Below are positions 61,437 through 64,000 of a DNA stretch of 64,000 nucleotides, piece after piece (within the stretch, counting starts at the first letter, position 1; each line of letters starts with the position of its first letter). This DNA comes from Lachnospiraceae bacterium (GTDB taxonomy: Bacteria > Bacillota > Clostridia > Lachnospirales > Lachnospiraceae), in the NCBI GenBank assembly GCA_902363135.1, contig CABIZF010000001.1, positions 1 through 64,000 on the forward strand, written 5' to 3'. Below the pieces are notes generated by a model. The model was given only the letters and a program-made list of their open reading frames with translations. It made no database searches and had not been told where the DNA came from. A program made the position numbers and the translations under genes.

Positions 61437-62889
61437 TCATATCTTTCAGTGCGTTGTCTACGAGGGTTTCAGAAATATTCTTTTTCTTCAGCCGGTACTG
61501 CAGGTAGAGGTCGAAGAGATAGTTGATGATGGCCACGACCGGTACGCCGAGGAACATTCCGATGACGCCGAACATGCTGCCACCGACGGTGATCGCGAAG
61601 ATGATCCACAGCGGTTTCATGCCGGTAGAGTCTCCGAGAATTTTCGGTCCGAGGATCAGCCCGTCGAACTGCTGCAAGCAGAGCACCATGATCGCGAATA
61701 TCAGAGCCTTGACCGGCTTGACGAACAGCAGGATCAGAATACCCGGGATGGCACCGATAAACGGTCCGAAATAAGGGATCATATTTGTAACGCCTACGAT
61801 GACACTGATCAGCAATCCATATGGGAGCCGCAGGATCGTCATCAGTATGAAGCAGAGCACACCGATGATGGAGGAGTCAATAAATTTCCCGACGACGAAG
61901 CTGCTGAACAGCCGGTTGCACTCTGCCAGAATCTCATGGCAGGTATCAAAGTGCTTCTGCGGGAGAAAGGCGTAGATAATTTTCCAGGCCGCCCGCATGA
62001 GGCGTTTCTTATCGTACAGCATATAGATTGATACGATAATGGTAATCAGCAGGTTGACGATCCAGTTGGCGATCCACATCGAGACGGAATAAATAGCCGG
62101 AACCATGTTTGTGGCGAAATTCCGTAGCGTGGTAATGAGATCCGGTACCGCATCTGTGATCGGCTTTGTGATCGCTTCGATATCCAGATCCGGGAACCGT
62201 GTCTGCAGATCTGCGATCAGCTCCAGAAGGGAGCTGTACGCGCTCGGAATGAAGTTTACAAAGTCTACGATGTTATTTACGATCTCAGGCAGGATGTAGA
62301 GCAGGATGAGCACGATAAAGCCAAGCCCGATCACATAGGTGATAAGGATGGACAAAACCGTCTGTACCGTGTGGTTCATCCGCCGGTTCAGCTTCTGACA
62401 GGCCAGATCAAAGAGATGGTAAAAAGCATGCACCATCGGGTTGAGCACGTAGGCGAGCAATGCACCGAAGATAAACGGGCTGAGGACGCCTGCGATCTGT
62501 CCGAGCCAGCCCTTGGTCTTTTCGATATCGATGACAGCCTTGAAGATGATCGCAGAGGCCAGAATCATGATGATACCGTAAATGCAGATCGTGAAATAGC
62601 GATTGTTTTTTATAAAGCGCTGACTTTCGCCTGGCGGTGTATCATCGCCAGGATGGAAGCTGTGTGCAGAGGCAGAAACAACATGGTCAGAAACCGATGC
62701 TGCAAGCTTCTGTGCCGGCGGTGGCGCGGCGCTTTCGGTGTGTGCCGCAGACATGGTTTGTGACAGCGTAGATGTCCCGCCTGCCCTAAGCTGGTCAGGA
62801 GACACCTGCGCAAAATTCGTGGCAGGCTGACGCGTTTGTGACTTCTGCGCAGTATGCCGTTTGGTTGATTTTTTGTTTTTAGATTTCAT
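61423..62889 (-). CDS. AI-2E family transporter (TqsA/YdiK-type permease)
   Basis: 488 aa. The first 95 residues are cytoplasmic, Lys/Thr/Gln/Ser/Ala-rich and low in complexity. Then come eight or so membrane helices, with the family motifs PLLEL-like loop region (FPDLDIEAITKPI), VGKFIDSSIIGVLCFILM and NMIPYFGPFIGAIPG near residue 370, which is the most conserved AI-2E segment. Members export small signals or act as Na+/H+ or polysaccharide-linked permeases; the substrate here is unknown. Confidence 0.9.
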   Translation of the reverse strand: MKSKNKKSTKRHTAQKSQTRQPATNFAQVSPDQLRAGGTSTLSQTMSAAHTESAAPPPAQKLAASVSDHVVSASAHSFHPGDDTPPGESQRFIKNNRYFTICIYGIIMILASAIIFKAVIDIEKTKGWLGQIAGVLSPFIFGALLAYVLNPMVHAFYHLFDLACQKLNRRMNHTVQTVLSILITYVIGLGFIVLILLYILPEIVNNIVDFVNFIPSAYSSLLELIADLQTRFPDLDIEAITKPITDAVPDLITTLRNFATNMVPAIYSVSMWIANWIVNLLITIIVSIYMLYDKKRLMRAAWKIIYAFLPQKHFDTCHEILAECNRLFSSFVVGKFIDSSIIGVLCFILMTILRLPYGLLISVIVGVTNMIPYFGPFIGAIPGILILLFVKPVKALIFAIMVLCLQQFDGLILGPKILGDSTGMKPLWIIFAITVGGSMFGVIGMFLGVPVVAIINYLFDLYLQYRLKKKNISETLVDNALKDMKLDE

Positions 62890-62919
62890 AGGTTCCTTTC
62901 TGTCTGGTCGCTGTCATTT

Positions 62920-62987
62920 GAACGCAGATCGCGAAGCGACTGCGTTCATGAGCAAGTAGCGAAGCGGATTGCGAATGTCCGCTTTAC
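62920..62987 (+). repeat. Bulged-hairpin repeat, copy A3 (second hairpin absent)
   Basis: Identical to A1/A2 in hairpins one and three and in the AAGTAGCGAAGC linker, but lacks exactly the 28-bp module that forms hairpin two. It lies just upstream of the AI-2E gene. Confidence 0.75.
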
Positions 62988-63125
62988 TCTGTGAACTATT
63001 CTGTCGGCTCATTCCTGCAGTTTTGCAAAAACAATCAGCAGGAGTTTCCGATCCCTAGAAAGCAGAAGCAGATTCTGGCAGACCGTGTAGTGACTGAAAC
63101 ATGTATTTTTCAATTATATGTTGTT

Positions 63126-63192
63126 GGGGTCAAAAGGTATTTTGACCCTTATGACACACGGATTGCTTCGCATTTCATGCTCCCGCAATCCT
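63126..63192 (+). repeat. Family C repeat (copy C2) followed by a family B hairpin
   Basis: 63126-63147 is GGGGTCAAAAGG-TATTTTGACCC, a near-perfect palindrome followed by TTATGACAC. Next, 63160-63191 is a hairpin with GGATTGC/GCAATCC arms; its 63171-63192 part matches 554-575 in inverse orientation. Both repeats thus sit side by side. Confidence 0.55.
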
Positions 63193-63250
63193 AAAACACC
63201 TCAAATCCGCTCATTTTTTTACGAAAAATGGCTACTTTTCAGTGTTTTGC

Positions 63251-63314
63251 GGGTCAATAAGTCATGCTTTTTCATGCAAGCATGAAATGCATGACTTTTT
63301 GACCCTTGTGTCAT
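63251..63314 (+). repeat. Family C repeat, copy C3 (long hairpin)
   Basis: GGGTCAATAAGTCATGC pairs with GCATGACTTTTTGACCC (small internal loop), and inside it TTCATGC/GCATGAA forms the top. It ends TTTTTGACCCTTGTGTCAT, like C2 (TTTTGACCCTTATGACAC). A shorter relative, TTTTGACCCTGGTATCATGG, lies at 58104-58123. Confidence 0.6.
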
Positions 63315-63379
63315 TATATAATGCAGGGAAAGCGGATTCAAGTATCTCGGGGGCAGAAAAGTCTAAAAGAATTATAAAG

Positions 63380-63433
63380 ACAAGTCCCGGCCCACAGCAT
63401 ATTGCTTTGCGCAATTGAAGCAGGGGACTTGCT
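63380..63433 (+). repeat. Dispersed repeat family D, copy D2
   Basis: Same plan as D1 (12096-12155): a GTCCC-type arm, inner ATTGC-TTTGC-GCAAT hairpin, then TTGAAGCAGGGGACTTGCTT. It precedes an A-rich stretch and the tRNA promoter. Apart from the repeats noted, 62988-63508 contains no recognisable gene. Confidence 0.55.
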
Positions 63434-63508
63434 TGATCTGGCCAAATTGTCGGAAAATTTAAGAAAAAACGGAAAATAAAAAAACTTTAAAAAATTTGAA
63501 AAAACCCC

Positions 63509-63536
63509 TTGCAATTCCTAAAAACTATGCTATAAT
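63509..63536 (+). promoter_or_regulatory. Promoter of tRNA-Lys
   Basis: TTGCAA at 63509-63514, 16-bp spacer, TATAAT at 63531-63536, about 58 bp before the tRNA. Confidence 0.75.
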
Positions 63537-63594
63537 AAGTCTTGCTTGTGAGGGAAACGAAAACAAAGAAACAAAACAAGCGACAATCAAATAA

Positions 63595-63667
63595 GCGCGA
63601 TTAGCTCAGTTGGTAGAGCACCTGACTCTTAATCAGGGTGTCCAGGGTTCGAGCCCCTGATCGCGCA
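63595..63667 (+). tRNA. tRNA-Lys, anticodon CTT
   Basis: The acceptor arm GCGCGAT (63595-63601) pairs with ATCGCGC (63660-63666), discriminator A. The D-arm is GCTCAGTTGGTAGAGC, the anticodon arm CCTGA-CTCTTAA-TCAGG with CTT at its centre, and the T-arm CAGGG-TTCGAGC-CCCTG. CCA is not encoded. Confidence 0.97.
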
Positions 63668-63672
63668 CTGAA

Positions 63673-63718
63673 AGCACTGTTTTTGCGGACATGGAGCCGC
63701 GGGGACGGTGTTTTTTTT
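63673..63718 (+). terminator. Intrinsic terminator after tRNA-Lys
   Basis: CACTG pairs with CGGTG and GCGG with CCGC inside, followed by eight T. Confidence 0.7.
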
Positions 63719-63811
63719 GCGCCCGCGCAGAATTCTTGCCGGAAATCTTAGCTGCCGTTTTTGCGTGGCTGATACAACATACAAAAATTAACTGGACTAA
63801 TAACGCAGAAT

Positions 63812-63852
63812 GAACGCAGAGCTGCAGGGATGGATGCGAATGTCCGCTTTAC
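63812..63852 (+). repeat. Bulged-hairpin repeat, copy A6 (internally deleted)
   Basis: The 5' half of hairpin one (GAACGCAG) is joined directly to the 3' half of hairpin two (AGCTGCAGGGATGGA) and hairpin three, with one further base lost. The join falls at a CAG shared by both hairpins, consistent with slippage or recombination between them. The rest of 63719-64000 holds only the promoter at 63962. Confidence 0.6.
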
Positions 63853-63961
63853 AATCCAGGCAAATTATGTACTGCAGTTATTTGCAGTATGATGTACTAG
63901 TACTGTCAGAATCAACAAAATCCCAAAAACATTTTTGGTAAAAAGTAAAGACAGGATTTCC

Positions 63962-63990
63962 TTGACAGAGTCTTATGCAAAACGTATAAT
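63962..63990 (+). promoter_or_regulatory. Consensus sigma-A promoter at the window edge
   Basis: TTGACA at 63962-63967, 17-bp spacer, TATAAT at 63985-63990. The gene it drives lies outside the window. Confidence 0.8.
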
Positions 63991-64000
63991 AAGAACAACA

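Noticed and set aside
62991..63194. A 67-aa frame
   Set aside because: It covers repeat families C and B and has no ribosome binding site.

Overview
The window looks like part of the chromosome of a gut-type Clostridia bacterium, probably Lachnospiraceae (Bacillota). The grounds are a G+C content near 50%, strong AGGAGG ribosome binding sites, sigma-A promoters, BspA-type leucine-rich surface proteins, choline/glucan-binding-type repeat NlpC/P60 proteins, a domain-permuted GH3 beta-glucosidase, and many CocE, AtuA, MoxR and VWA-type genes. The species is not identified. No rRNA, CRISPR array, prophage or plasmid genes were seen.

Layout. 1-490 is the right end of an IS200/IS605-type element (tnpB 3' part plus right-end hairpin). 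607-2719 is a small operon: cupin, zinc-ribbon protein and iron-dependent alcohol dehydrogenase. 2837-9152 holds housekeeping and transport genes: serine acetyltransferase, an AEC transporter, Maf, TruA, and a polytopic membrane protein split by an in-frame amber codon. 9371-11974 encodes a large secreted LRR-CAP-InlB-repeat protein. 12362-18736 has a DUF2284 protein, an HtrA protease, a YkgJ cysteine-cluster protein, a maltose O-acetyltransferase-like enzyme and the GH3 enzyme.

19359-37350 is the most striking part. A LacI-type regulator and two downstream transcription units share a 14-bp palindromic operator close to GTACAACGTTGTAC, found at or beside the promoters of all three units. The regulon encodes a peptide-type ABC importer with only one ATPase, two CocE/NonD serine hydrolases, a two-part AtuA (DUF1446-like) enzyme, a VWA/MoxR/leucine-rich-protein trio, a class III CoA-transferase and a thiolase. 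It reads as an inducible pathway in which an ester or amide is imported, hydrolysed, activated with CoA and cleaved thiolytically, with a built-in AAA+/VWA maturation machine. I do not know this exact combination as a characterised pathway.

37481-41500 holds a ROK/LacI regulator pair and an IS605-type element whose tnpA is dead while tnpB keeps all catalytic residues. 41719 is a lone SDR oxidoreductase. 42572-52755 is a divergent locus that parallels the Bacillus subtilis dpp-ykf murein-peptide operon: D-aminopeptidase DppA, M20 amidohydrolase and alanine racemase on one strand, and OppBCDF, a binding protein and an S66 LD-carboxypeptidase on the other. The central promoter carries four GTAC motifs at an exact 10-bp period and is followed by an attenuator-like hairpin.

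52870-62889 carries YbaK, a hypothetical protein, a methyltransferase, a large exported protein, TrmB, a repeat-rich NlpC/P60 hydrolase, a dense cluster of DnaA boxes (61091-61251) and an AI-2E-family permease. tRNA-Lys(CTT) lies near the right edge, which ends in a consensus sigma-A promoter. Several dispersed intergenic repeat families made of small hairpins recur across the window. The best preserved is a composite of bulged triloop hairpins whose architecture resembles IS200/IS605 ends.
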